64,000 bases of DNA from contig JAWNZC010000314.1 in assembly GCA_035771165.1 (NCBI GenBank), forward strand, positions 6,687,001 through 6,751,000. Reading direction: 5' to 3'. The stretch's first letter is position 1. Each line of letters starts with the position of its first letter. The position numbers and the translations under genes were made by a program. Of the stretch, positions 9,829 to 20,701 are shown piece after piece. The stretch comes from Paragorgia papillata. Its lineage: Eukaryota > Cnidaria > Anthozoa > Scleralcyonacea > Coralliidae. The notes beneath the pieces are model-generated. The model was not told the origin of the DNA. It saw only the letters and a list, made by a program, of their open reading frames with translations, and ran no database searches.

Positions 9829-11301
9829 CAGGGGCGGATCTAGAATTATTTTTACCTTAGTCAAACCATTCGTAGGGGAGTCCGGGGGCATGCCCCCCCC
9901 CGGGAATTTTTTTGAAATTTGGACCTCTGAAATGGCATTCGTGACGGTACTTTGAAGAAAGATTTAAAAGTTTTAAATCGTGTTTTCAATAGCGCATTTT
10001 ATCAAACCTGGAAGGCATCAAATAAATTTAGGGATAAAGTGGACGTTTTATTATACAAATACATTTAAAATTATAGAAAATAACGGGGGAAAATCCAATA
10101 AATCGAATCTTAGGTAGCTGCTACGTATGCACCCCCGACGGAAATCCTGAATAACATATCAGAACGTACACATATTAAAAGACATTCGTGCACAAGATCA
10201 AAGAATCATGTTACCAAAATCATTAAGCACTTTAGATATTTTGAATGATATTCCAGGCTACTGAGGTTAGAATCTGGTCGTGTGAGAAACATCAAGAGGT
10301 ACACGAGGCAACCAAACAAAACTTTTATGTGTTCTCATGTTGTGCAATATTTACGCAGAACTATCACTACCAGACATCACATGGTTCAATTTAAATAAAT
10401 CACGTTCGCGCTATCAAATTTACTAACCCATACAGTCATTCAGCCAAAATATAGAATACTATTACAAACGACGCGTCTATATATAGGACTATTATTATAA
10501 TATACGCATCTGACAATCAAAGGATTTGTTACCGCGATTACGCGATAGGTTCTTAACCGTTTGAGTCTGACTGCCAAGACCCTTTGAATCCTTTGAAGAG
10601 TAATACGGTAATACCTTCTGGCAAGAGCCAGTGTGGATAATAATTTTAACGTTAAAACTTACCTACCGATGGGGACAATTGAAATAGAATCATCACTGCT
10701 GTTTAATTGAAGCGAATACTACATGACATTCGTAGAAGCCATGATACGAACTCCGTCTCAAACATAAGCTTGAAGTCGAGTCAGAGCAGTTGAGACTGCT
10801 CATGCTGCAAGTTAGTCAAACCGTCCTGTATCAGCCAATCAAAAGCCAAGTGCGTCAAGAAACTTTACTTCCGACGTACTTGCCTGCACTTCCGACTAAC
10901 TTGCAGTGTTTTTAACCAATCAGCGCTCGTTATTTCGACGTAGTCGGCCATTTTGACGTACTCAAATTATCCATATTTGTAAAGATTTACACCTCTATCC
11001 CTAGTCCGAGCGTACAAGTATGCTCTAGTGGCCTGGTATATAAGTAGGTTGACCGAGTAGCCCACAGTAAACACGGCGGACTGGGACGTAGAGTTGTTTT
11101 TTTTCAGATCGCGCTCGCATTCGGCGATTCGCTGCTCGATATCGGTTTTAAAATAAAATTTCAAAAATCTGGAAAATAATAAATGTAGTCTAGTTTTTTT
11201 TTTAAATTGAATTAATTAGTCGACTATTTTTTTGAATTAATTAGTCAATTTTTTTTATGTTAGTCGCTTGACGTGTTTGACGTACCCTAAATCCGCCCCT
11301 G
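9829..11301. mobile_element. CAGGGGCGGA-ended transposon, copy A (non-autonomous)
   Basis: The left end CAGGGGCGGATCTAGAA and right end (opposite strand) CAGGGGCGGATTTAGGG are flanked by the 5-bp duplication GATTC at 9824-9828 and 11302-11306. The left side contains the C-rich GGGGGCATGCCCCCC segment. The right side contains ACTTCCGACGTA and TTTCGACGTA blocks shared with copies at 42.7 kb and 47.7 kb. No transposase frame is seen. Ends of this type are usual for hAT-like elements, but the duplication is 5 bp rather than 8 bp. Confidence 0.85.
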
Positions 11302-12557
11302 GATTCGCACGAGCTTGAACGGATAAGCGGTCAAACGAAGGTTAATTTAGATTGACTCAAATGACATTTAAGGCACGGCATTTCAATATACATGCATATG
11401 TTAAAGAATACTCACAGTTTATCTTAATGCTGTCGTAGCATCACTGACATGCACGTCTTCCAAATTATAGATTTCAAAAATAATCACAACACTTTACTTC
11501 CAGTTAAACATCCATATTAAATTTTATATATTTGGCATTTAGAATGTTTCCAAATGAACGTTACATGCAGAACGTTTGCTTTAAATAGGCATTCTGTTGT
11601 GATGACATGCCGACTTGACACATCTCAACTCAAATGAAGTAAAGCAGTGCCGCATGGAAAAAGTCGTGCAAAAGCTAATTACACACTCCTGTATATTTGC
11701 GGTTTATAAACGAGTTTATATTGTCCGTTTTTCTTTTGATCAACGTGCCTTTATAATGCATTTTTTACAGAATACCATGTGATTTCGAAATTATTTCGGG
11801 TTTTTTTCGCGAGTCAAACGATTCAAGACCAAGTGCGCATACAACTATATAGCGTTTTGGATAATTCTCGCTAAACTCCATAGCTGTCACCATTGATCGC
11901 TTGTTATTCTGTTGTGATGAAGGTGCTGTATACGTTATGAATATATTACATGCCGACTTGACACATCTCAACTCAAATGAGGTAATGCCATGTGATTTCG
12001 AAATGATTTTGTTGTTTTTTTCGCGAGTCAAACGATGACCTCACTCGCCGTTGCTTCGATAATTTTACTATATATTAATAAGCAAATGAAACAAAAATAA
12101 CCGGAGTTGCGAGCGAAAGGCTCTACTAGTACATATTAATCGACTCGTGTCAAGATGCTCTAAAACGTTTCTATTCGATAAAGGCAACCGTAACTCTAAA
12201 CTAGATTTCTGTGTTAAGTGTTTTTTGGCTTCAATCACGAAATTATTATGTGCTGACTAGTCTATTGAAGAATTGTCTTCTTATTTATTTTCGCTTTGTC
12301 CTTGGCGTACGCGTCATGTTTTGTTCCCTAGCTACTTATCACTTATGGTCGGATGAGGTCAGAACCCAAAGTGTTTGTTCAGCGTAGTTTTTCTGTTGCG
12401 GTACGATTGGCGCTAATATTGATTCGATCAAATAAAAAAAATCGTATTCGGTTAATGATATAATTTTAATTCCAAAAATAAAAGAAGTCTTGTGATAAAG
12501 TTTTATTTAACTACTGACAGGTAAAAAATAAGACCGCAACTTCAACAAAAAATAAGA
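11302..12557. other. Non-coding stretch with an internal duplication
   Basis: GTGATTTCGAAAT..TTTTTTTCGCGAGTCAAACGAT appears at about 11779-11823 and again at about 11991-12035. ATGCCGACTTGACACATCTCAA appears at about 11607 and again at 11950. A diverged ~210-bp tandem duplication is therefore present. No coding content recognised. Confidence 0.5.
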
Positions 12558-13715
12558 CTAGTATCCAGAGGCTCTCCCTTCTTTCTTTATGACTTCTGGA
12601 ACAACTTTCTTCAAGTGGTCAATGTAACGCCGGCACTTTTCTTTTGTAACTCCAGTCCACATCTGGTGAATGCCTGCAACAAGTTCGTCCTTGGTTTTAG
12701 GCTTAACGTGTTTTCGCAAAAATGTCTTCAGTTCCTGCCACATATTTTCGATGGGATTTAGGTCAGGTGACTCTGCGGGTGTTTGCCAATAATTTATGTT
12801 GTTCTCTTGAAGGAAGTTTATGGCGAGTTTGCCTATAATACAAAGAAAAATATAATAAATTTATATGCCCGACTTGGTTTTTTACGAGTCCAAAAATTTA
12901 TGACAAAAAAATTATTTGACTAACTTTTGTGTTTAGGATCATTATCCTGTTGAAAACGATGACCATCGGGATAGGTTTCATTTATAAATGGCAAAAGCGT
13001 GTTTTTTAAATTTCTTCTGCGAAAAACTCTTTCTTCATTATTCCACTGAAAACCAGGATCTTAGTGGCTCCGCGTTTGCTTATCCCAGCCCACGCATGAA
13101 CTTGAACGGGATGTTTTACTGTCGGTTTCATTTTGGCAGGCTCTCCTATTTTTCGAAAGCAAAGCTTTCCGTGTTGCTCCAACCAAATGCTACTTTCGTC
13201 GGTGAAAATGACATCTTCAAACTTATCTTTTGTAGCTTAGACGTTTTGACAAAACGCAAGACGCTTAATGCGGTTCTGATCCCTTACTAATTGGCAGTAG
13301 TTTGGCCTTGTCTTGACCCACCCAGCCTTTTTTCGTGCACGCTTGATGGTAGAAACGCCGAATCTTTATTATATTCGCGGTATAGCAATCGTTGCAAATC
13401 TAAAAAAAATAATTTTAGAGGGTGAAATTAAACAGTAGAACAAACTCCAAAAACTGTTTTTAGTTTTAATATATAAATATATATATATATATATATTACA
13501 TACGGTTACAATTTACCTGCAGAAGATAATTCATCATTAATCCGCATATTCGCATCAATAAAATTATGGTGGACATCTGTTAACGTACACGGTTTTCCTT
13601 TCGCTATTTTATCAGCCATGCTCCCAGTTGCAATCATATACATGCGCAGGTTGTCACATGCAGTGCTAAGATCTAACACCAGCTTATTTATACGTTGGTT
13701 TTGTAAGATATCTAG
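12558..13715 (-). pseudogene. Spliced Tc1/mariner-type transposase pseudogene
   Basis: Four minus-strand pieces are visible. Exon 13517-13715 encodes CTLTDVHHNFIDANMRIN. Exon 12925-13399 encodes VSTIKRARKKAGWV, then the first catalytic Asp in VIFTDESSIWLEQHG and KHPVQVHAWAGISKRGATK. It ends with the second Asp in FQQDNDPKH at a GT donor (12923-12924). Exon 12558-12832 follows an AG acceptor and encodes QTPAESPDLNPIENMWQELK to a TAG. Breaks include a TAA replacing a sense codon before VIFTDE, a frameshift at AEEI/KNTLLPF and another near 13350. An AT microsatellite lies in the 13.40-13.52 kb intron. Introns are unusual for Tc1/mariner; a host-domesticated ancestor is possible. Confidence 0.85.
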
Positions 13716-14285
13716 CTAAATGGAAGTAATAAAATTAATAAATCCCGGATCACGTTAAATTAATTCGCATCGCTTGCTGAATAAGTAAACAAATAAAATT
13801 CACATTGGTTCTTTCACTTTATCCCATTACTTGCTCGGCATTTTGCATTTATTTTGCCTTTAACAAGTCTCCAGGTTCTATCTTTTTCCTCTTGCGATTT
13901 TGCTGGAAATCTGCTAAAATCAACACTACAAAAGATCATAGGAAGTTTTTCTTTAGTGGTAAAGCAGTGCAGTCGTGGAAAAACTTCATTTTGATTTTAA
14001 AAACCTACCTTTTACGGAATTTAATTCACTGCTGTCAAGCGGAACTTTGCCGTGAGAGCCATCAGTGTTACTTTTTTTAATCTCCTCAGCGGAGAAAAAG
14101 TAGCGAAGTAGCTTTAATGCACATCGGTGGGGTTCTTTCTCCAATGCTTCTCCGACTTTCTTCACCTTTCGCGGTGTAACGAATGTTCTAATTATACTTT
14201 TAGTCATTTGAGACCACGCCCCCCCCCCTGAACCCCCGGAACATAGTGGGAAATTTAACATTTCCCAAGTATTAAACAGCCTCGC
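13633..14285 (-). repeat. Segment duplicated at 19.32-19.96 kb (copy 1, with BEN-like exon)
   Basis: From AATCATATACATGCGCAGG to TTTCCCAAGT the sequence is repeated at 19320-19957 with few substitutions and small indels. The duplication includes the exon carrying CDNLRMYMIATG and the BEN-like exon but not the rest of the mariner gene. Confidence 0.9.
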
Positions 14286-14291
14286 TTTCAT
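14009..14291 (-). CDS. BEN-domain-like exon (copy 1)
   Basis: The frame reads TPRKVKKVGEALEKEPHRC, then ALKLLRYFFSAEEIKKSNT, then LDSSELNSVKG up to a GT donor at 14007-14008. The pattern of two helices with FF..EE...SN and LD..KL..I is that of the carboxyl half of a BEN domain, a DNA/protein-binding fold of chromatin factors also carried by some transposons. The amino-terminal limit is uncertain. Splicing to the 13.5-13.7 kb exon gives a phase mismatch, so these exons need not belong to one transcript. Confidence 0.55.
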
Positions 14292-15515
14292 GTTGCTCGC
14301 CTGCTAGCTCGACCGAAACGGTCGTACATTTGCATCTTTATTGCAAAATTGTCTTCGTATTTGTTCCACAAATAAGAATACATTTCATAATGTTAACACA
14401 AACAACTAAGATTAAAAAATAACAAAATGTAAACAAGTCATTAGTCTTCGGAAGGTTGGCTATGCCACTCTACCCAACAGTCACCTTTACACAAGACGAT
14501 GTTACATCGCCCGCAACCAAAACGCGATTCACGAGGCAGCTTTCCTTCGTGATTTGCAGCCTTTTCCCTCTTGCGCTTTTGCTGGCAGTTCTTGCATTGC
14601 TTGCCTTTTGAACCAGACACAAGTTCGACGTATTGGTGGTTGACGTTGGCAGAAATTGGTTGAACTCGTGGTCGGCCAACTTTCTTTCTTCCAGAGAATG
14701 TGCCAATAAGTTCTTTGGCCAGTGCGAGACGGAACTCTGTGTGTGGGATTCAATGTCCCAAACACTTGTTCCTCAAAACCCATGCGTTTATAATGGCCAC
14801 ATCAAGTAAAAAATAGAAAATATATTTCCACCACTTGACATTTCTTCTTGACTGTACAGGATAATAAGATCTGTTTTGGTCGCTGAGATCAACACCACCC
14901 ATGAACTTTGAGTAATTGGTTATGTTAGGTGGACGGTTGATTTCGAATTCTTGCATGGTGCCATCAGCCGCTTTCCTTTTTCTTGTTACTTTATCTTCTC
15001 CCAGAGCTGGATACATAGAAGACAAGACTTTCACGGGTTTGTTCTTGGCCTTATCCCTCCAGACAGAAATAACCAAGTTGCCACTTTGAGCGAAAGTGGA
15101 GTCCCCTTGTTGTGAAAATTTCACATCCTTCAAACAAAGAGGAAACCCCTTTCGGTCAACACGCAAAGTGCGACAAGTTTGAATCTTTCTTGCCTGGAGT
15201 TCTAAGAACAATTTAATCATACCATGCCCGAGTAAGCACAAAAGTTACATTGTCTTATTCCCCTTATTCCTGGGAGTAAGCACAAAAGTTAAAAAGTAAT
15301 GTCCTATATTAGGCATATGGACTTGATTCGGTAAGTTCATAAAGAATGTAGCTGTTGTGACGGAAATATCGAAAAGGAACATCATCAAATATCTCCATCA
15401 TTTCTTGCTGCGGTGCGTTCCCACTTGATGATACGATATCTTCTGATCGTGAAGATCAACACCTCCCATGAACTTACAATACTCTGTGATGCAATGGGGT
15501 CTGTCGATGTAAATC
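14286..15515 (-). repeat. Composite piggyBac block I (tandemly duplicated as block II)
   Basis: The block starts with TTTCATGTTGCTCGCCTGC and contains, on the minus strand, a short tail of a second piggyBac type (GGVDLHDQKISY, ~15.38-15.51 kb) upstream of a piggyBac central and carboxyl region. The same start motif reappears at 15517 and the same content follows, so the unit is tandemly duplicated. Confidence 0.8.
14441..15241 (-). pseudogene. piggyBac-type transposase, carboxyl half (copy 1)
   Basis: The frame reads ARKIQTCRTLRVDRKGFP, then VISVWRDKAKNKPVKVLSS, NYSKFMGGVDLSDQNRSYY (third catalytic Asp) and KWWKYIFYFLLDVAIINAW. It ends in the typical Cys-rich finger KQCKNCQQK and CGRCNIVLCKGDCWVEWH before TAA at 14441-14443. 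One nonsense codon (TGA at 14750-14752, replacing CGA of the sister copy) interrupts it. The amino terminus and first two catalytic Asp residues are absent. Truncated by the recombination that built the block. Confidence 0.9.
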
Positions 15516-15739
15516 TTTCATGTTGCTCGCCTGCTAGCTCGACCGAAACGATAGTAGCAGCATGCGCGAATGTATCTTCCAGTGTTGCTTTATAAGGGAC
15601 CAAGTAAAAGTAGCCAAATTTAGCAAATTTGCGTCTGTATTGCAAAATTGTCTTCGTATTTGTTCCACAAATAAGAATATATTTCATAAAGTTAACACAA
15701 ACAACTAAGATTAAAAAATAACAAAATGTAAACAAGTCA

Positions 15740-16693
15740 TTAGTCTTCGGAAGGTTGGCTATGCCACTCTACCCAACAGTCACCTTTACACAAGACGATG
15801 TTACATCGCCCGCAACCAAAACGCGATTCACGAGGCAGCTTTTCTTCGTGATTTCCAGCGTTTTCCCTCTTGCGCTTTTGCTGGCAGTTCTTGCATTGCT
15901 TGCCTTTTGAACCAGACACAAGTTCGACGTATTGGTGGTTGACGTTGGCAGAAATTGGTTGAACTCGTGGTCGGCCAACTTTCTTTCTTCCAGAGAATGT
16001 GCCAATAAGTTATTTGGCCAGTGCGAGACGGAACTCTATGTGTGGGATTCGATTTCCCAAACACTTGTTCCTCAAAACCCATGCGTTTATGGCCACATCA
16101 AGTAAAAAATAGAAAATATATTTCCACCACTTGACATTTCTTCTTGACTGTACAGGATAATAAGATCTGTTTTGGTCGCTGAGATCAACACCACCCATGA
16201 ACTTTGAGTAATTGGTTATGCTAGGTGGACGGTTGATTTCGAATTCTTGCATGGTGCCATCAGCCGCTTTCCTTTTTTACTCACCCCAACAATGACTTTA
16301 TGTCTCCAAATATCTTCTTTTCTTCAATATTGAGAGGGCGCATAAGGTCGTGCCTGTTTGTAATACCATAGTTTCCCAGCACGTCTGTTACTTTTCTAAG
16401 CAGTTGCCTTCCGACCGTTAAGTAAGCCAGTGCACTGATACTTTATCTTCTCCCAGAGCTGGATACATAGAAGACAAGACTTTCACGGGTTTGTTCTTGG
16501 CCTTATCCCTCCAGACAGAAATAACAAAGTTGCCACTTTGAGCGAAAGCGGAGTCCCCTTGTTGTGAAAGTTTCACATCCTTCAAACAAAGAGGAAACCC
16601 CTTTCGGTCAACACGCAAAGTGCGACAAGTTTGAATCTTTCTTGCCTGGAGTTCTAAGAACAATTTAATCATACCATGCCCCAGTAAGCACAA
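15740..16693 (-). pseudogene. piggyBac-type transposase, carboxyl half (copy 2, split)
   Basis: Same protein as the 14.4-15.2 kb copy. It differs by an in-frame codon loss (VAINAW for VAIINAW), a TAA nonsense codon at 16010-16012 (LALAK stop) and insertion of a foreign exon at about 16277-16437. The central region resumes at 16440-16693. The two copies carry different nonsense mutations, so each decayed after duplication. Confidence 0.88.
16266..16437 (-). other. Foreign coding exon inserted in piggyBac copy 2
   Basis: The minus-strand frame reads ALAYLTVGRQLLRKVTDVLG, then NYGITNRHDLMRPLN and EEKKIFGDIKSLLG. It ends exactly at a GTGAGT donor (rc of TACTCAC near 16280) and is preceded by an AG near 16433. 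It therefore looks like a complete internal exon with both splice sites. The family is not recognised. It is absent from the equivalent position in the other piggyBac copies. Confidence 0.6.
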
Positions 16694-16852
16694 AAGTTAC
16701 ATTGTCTTATTCCCCTTATTCCTGGGAGTAAGCACAAAAGTTAAAAAGTAATGTCCTATATTAGGCATCATATGGACTTGATTCGGTAAGTTGATAAAGA
16801 ATGTAGCTGTTGTGATGGAAATATCGAAAAGGAACATCATCAAATATCTCCA

Positions 16853-17130
16853 TCATTTCTTTCTGCGGTGCGTTCCCACTTGATGATACGATATCTTCTG
16901 ATCGTGAAGATCAACACCTCCCATGAACTTACAATACTCTGTGATGCAATGGGATCTGTCGATGTAAATCTTGCCATCTTTCGAGTTTCGCTCGACTTCG
17001 TCAAACTGCTCAGGTGTATACATGCTGCTTATAACCGTCACAGGTTTCTTTTTCTTTTTGTCTCGCCACAAAGTCACCACCAAATCACCGGACTGCGAAG
17101 ACGCTGTCCAGACGCAGTTGTAGCAATAAT
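16853..17130 (-). pseudogene. Second piggyBac type, catalytic-tail fragment (copy 1)
   Basis: The frame gives SQSGDLVVTLWRDKKKKKP, VISSMYTPEQFDEVERNSK and CITEYCKFMGGVDLHDQK, the region around the third catalytic Asp. It stops at HRRKK. It is related to but clearly distinct from the piggyBac copies at 14.4-16.7 kb. Upstream it is joined directly to the recombinase fragment at about 17.11-17.13 kb. Repeated at 21485-21760. Confidence 0.8.
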
Positions 17131-17857
17131 TTCTTCTGTTCGACAGAGAGGACATCATCGGTACGGGAAGACGTTGCTGCAGTTCCGGCAGCAGCAGATG
17201 ACTTTGCGCCTTTCTGTGCCGATGATTTATCTGATAGAACATCTGGATTGGCAGATGGCGCCGAAAGAGGTGGAGTAAGAAGCGAGCGAGATGGATCATG
17301 CCCATGAGGAATATCGGAGGATGATTGGTCGGCGGGTTCTGGCTCCTGTCCTTGAATGCCATGCGTGATCATGGAAAAGAGCTCACCGGACTCTCTTGCC
17401 TGATCAGGGCATAGCCGCCTGGCAATGTCAGTAACTCTACGTGTAACTTGTTTGGATCGCATAGCGGAGCCAGTAGAGTTAATGAAGAATGGCACCCGCT
17501 GAACAGCACCAGTTTCTTCGAACCGCGAGTACTCATTCGCGTGGGCAGTTCTCAGAAACCGCAAGTACTGGAGCCTGGATTGGTACACTGGTGTGTCCCA
17601 TATCAAACAAGCTGGCCCAAGGGTGGAAGCAGTTTTGTGGACCCCCGTTCTGGTTATATATATCGTACGACCCTGAGAAGTAACTATCTTTTCGGCAGTC
17701 TCAAATTCCGCTACCGAAAGGTCAGCTACTGCTCCAGGCCGTTGACCACTGTCGAGAAGCAGGCGAAGAAGCAAATAGTCTCTCAGACGCACAAATAAGT
17801 TATCGTCCGATTTTGTGCTGCCTGAAAGATTCCGAAATTGCTCCTGAATAAAGAGGG
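17085..17857 (-). pseudogene. Tyrosine-recombinase-like fragment (copy 1)
   Basis: The frame starts RLRDYLLLRLLLDSGQRPG, matching box I of tyrosine recombinases with the catalytic Arg in QRPGAVADL. TRTGVHKTASTLGPACL is a likely catalytic-Lys strand and VPFFINSTGSAMRSKQV follows, then a Ser/Pro-rich linker. The HxxR and Tyr boxes are absent. At 17857 it breaks into Tigger sequence. It is almost identical to the region 21.72-22.48 kb, offset 4,628 bp. Confidence 0.75.
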
Positions 17858-18893
17858 ATCTTCTTTTTTCATTTCAGCACGCTTGGTTTTAATATTCTGA
17901 CATAAACGTGGACGTATCTCTTTTTTATGGCGCTTTATAAAGCTTCTTGCCCATTCCTCGCCAGGAAGATTTTCTTTAAATTTACTAACGTTTCGATTAC
18001 ACATGTCCAAGTATGATTTTACCAACAAACGAAGATCTAACTTTGAGAATGGAAATCCCCAATCACCAACTACGATTAAATGTTTTACAATCATAGTTTC
18101 TTCTTCAGCAGTAAGACATGTTTGCCCACCATGTGACTTTGTTTGCTTGCCACGAACTTTGCGATGAAAGGTTGACTTCGGTATTCCGAAAAGATTTGCA
18201 GCTTCACGCAATCCCATGCCCTTTTCAACTGTTTTAACAGCTTCAATAAGAGTATCTTTTGTATAATCCCCATACCTCTTTTTCTTTGAACCAACAACTC
18301 TTTTGTAATTTATCATTACAAATTCAAATCGCACAATATGGCCGTTTGATTTTGTTGCAATCACGAACCAATTATCCCAGCGTGTCCCAATTCACCCCCG
18401 ATGATCACTCATTAACCAGAAATGCTCCTAAGTGACACGGTAAGTCGGGAAATGTACGGATTTTGTGTTGTTTTTTACTTTAATTTCAACGCTATGATCA
18501 ATTTCTCACCTTCTTTCTGATGTCGTCGAAGTACGTTTGCACCGTTTTCGAAATATTAAGCAATATAGCAGAAGTCTAAGAATACTTCAATGGATTTATC
18601 CATTCCTTGCAAATTTTTAGATTTTGGCAAAACACGTAACAAGAAACCAACAAATTTTTATTCTAATCAAAAAATGTAACAAATTTTTATTTTAAGTTAT
18701 ATTTGATTTTTTAGTAAGAGTAAAATTAAAAGTTAAAAAACTTCATTTATTTAAATGCCTATGAATACTTAGTAAATAATCATAGACATAACTTTTATCA
18801 ACGAAACTAATTTTATGAGAAATGTCTACGCAAAAATTGGAATAAATTACTGTCCCAATTCTCCACATTGTCCCAATTCACCCCAATCCACGG
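17858..18893 (-). mobile_element. Truncated pogo/Tigger element, right end and transposase amino terminus
   Basis: The transposase start is ATG 18316, followed by a Psq helix-turn-helix (REAANLFGIPKSTFHRKVRG) and a CENP-B-like region (GEEWARSFIKRHKKEIRPR). The frame is cut at about 17858, before the DDE core. The right end CCGTGGATTGGGGTGAATT (opposite strand) abuts TA at 18894-18895. GTGTCCCAATTCACCCC is repeated near 18385-18400 and 18869-18885. This is a different family from the Tigger at 5.3-8.1 kb. Confidence 0.85.
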
Positions 18894-18895
18894 TA

Positions 18896-19040
18896 GTCAA
18901 TAATGTACTATATCCAAATATACTTTTCTGTGTATATTGAAAACTTAAAAATTACGAGAAGGTTATTTATGTGTCACGTGTGACAGCTGTGTCACGTGTG
19001 TGAAATATAGAAGAGAATAGATTGTTTTCAAGATCGAAAG
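18896..19040. repeat. Host repeat, copy 2, with CACGTG palindromes
   Basis: Near-identical to 8617-8765. It lacks the GACTGCATGT segment after the second CACGTG, a ~10-bp difference. It starts at the TA flanking the truncated pogo element. Confidence 0.85.
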
Positions 19041-19315
19041 TGCTGTATTCATTTGGTAGTAACAAAATATCTGTAATTAATAAAAAATACTTTAAATTTA
19101 AAGCAATTTCTGATTAACTCAAAACATGATAAAAATAGAATATTTTCATAGAAAGCTGATTTTTTCCGAAAAACTAGCAGTTGGTCAAAGTAAAAGTGCA
19201 GATTATAAAACTAGGATATAAGTATATTTAATTAAAATCAACAAGACGCCTCGTGAGGCGTTCACTGGGGCTACTGCAAAATCACAATGCTATATATAGT
19301 AGGTGAAGGTGTTTT
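19041..19315. other. AT-rich spacer
   Basis: Nothing recognisable apart from a short GCCTCGTGAGGC inverted repeat near 19247-19258. Confidence 0.4.
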
Positions 19316-19957
19316 ACAATCATATACATGCGCAGGTTGTCACATGCAGTGCTAAGATCTAACACCAGCTTATTTATACGTTGGTTTTGTAAGATATCTA
19401 GCTAAATGGAAGTAATAAAATTAATAAATCCCGGATCCCGTTAAATTAATTCGCATCGCTTGCTGAATAAGTAAACAAATAAAATTCACATTGGTTCTTT
19501 CACTTTATCCCATTACTTGCTCGGCATTTTGCATTTATTTTGCCTTTAACAAGTCTCCAGGTTCTATCTTTTTCCTCTTGCGATTTTGCTGGAAATCTGC
19601 TAAAATCAACACTACAAAAGATCGTAGGAAGTTTTTCTTTAGTGGTAAAGCAGTGCAGTCGTGGAAAAACTTCATTTTGATTTTAAAAACCTACCTTTTA
19701 CGGAATTTAATTCACTGCTGTCAGCGGAACTTTGCCATGAGAGCCATCAGTGTTACTTGTTTTAATCTCCTCAGTGGAGAAAAAGTAATGAAGTAGCTTT
19801 AATGCACATCAGTGGGGTTCTTTCTCCAATGCTTCTCGGACTTTCTTCACCTTTCGCGGTGTAACGAATGTTCTGATTATGCTTTAGTCATTTGAGACCA
19901 CGGCCCCCCCAACCCCCAGAACATAGCGGGAAATTTAACGTTTCCCAAGTGTTAATT
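19316..19957 (-). repeat. Copy 2 of the 13.63-14.27 kb segment (broken BEN-like exon)
   Basis: Same order of sequence as 13633-14270, including the AG-flanked exon and the BEN-like exon. In this copy a 1-bp loss (GTCAGCGG for GTCAAGCGG near 19720) and other changes break the BEN-like frame. The copy ends at the same TTTCCCAAGT, so duplication breakpoints are shared. Confidence 0.85.
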
Positions 19958-19989
19958 CTGCTGCATATATACATTCTGATCCACACTGC

Positions 19990-20440
19990 TTACGAAATTG
20001 ACCTAATCTTAGGAAGTAAGGGAGTTTTCTTTTGTTTATGACAATCAGAAGTGTACTTGTTGCAGCGTACAACCATACGGTGATAATAAAAAAGAAATAT
20101 TCTCATTGGCATTGCGTTTAAAATTTTTTTGTATCTTGCAGACCAAGCAAACATTTGCTCTGCAACCATCGTATTCAGATCTGGGCATGTGGCCTTAAGC
20201 TGTTCAGATGAATACAATTCATGACATAACTGGTTCTTGTGGTTATGCAAATGTAAGCGGTCAATGACTTTGGTTATTTTTAACCAAAGTAAATCATACG
20301 GTTTTGGCAGGGGAAGGTTAGTGCGAGCACCACGAAGTTTGCAGAGGTTGCACATATTATCGTACGACAGAATAAAATTTTGCCATTCATCTTGTGGAAC
20401 GTCTTTCAGCCGTTCATATGCTGTAGGTAGTCAGGCCTCG
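19990..20440 (-). pseudogene. KDZ-like transposase carboxyl fragment
   Basis: The minus-strand frame gives DEWQNFILSYDNMCNLCKL, KPYDLLWLKITKVIDRLHL and NHKNQLCHEL. It continues with DLNTMVAEQMFAWSARYKK and FLFYYHRMVVRCNKYTSDC, and stops after TPLLP. The SYD.MC, HNH..L and NT.AEQ.F.W..R motifs match the carboxyl half of the large, poorly characterised KDZ-like transposase group common in corals. The amino-terminal side ends near 20.44 kb. Family name is tentative; the protein nature is well supported. Confidence 0.6.
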
Positions 20441-20701
20441 CCCTAAGAACAAGCGTTGTAAGCGAAAATGAGCCAATCTAATAATTTAGATGGAATTATT
20501 AAAAAACCAACAAATGAAGAACGAAAGCGAAACATGGGGTGGAGGACGAGGATGCGAAGGAAATGGTAAAAGAGCTAAAAATCTCTACTATATCTTAAAT
20601 AGTAATGGCCTTTGGACAAATGCCTTTAGTGAACGAAGAACAATTATATTTTTTTCCAGGCGCCCTGGCGAAACTCCTTTCTGATGATGGTTTAAAACTT
20701 G

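Noticed and set aside
9380..9860. 154-codon frame with SVLHGKTTRTV repeats
   Set aside because: The 33-bp repeat is a multiple of three and open on both strands; the periodic protein is a by-product.
12988..13290. 100-codon plus-strand frame
   Set aside because: Antisense shadow of the mariner transposase exon, whose catalytic motifs are on the minus strand.
16868..17278. 136-codon plus-strand frame and its copy at 21500-21904
   Set aside because: Antisense to piggyBac and recombinase coding sequence with clear motifs.
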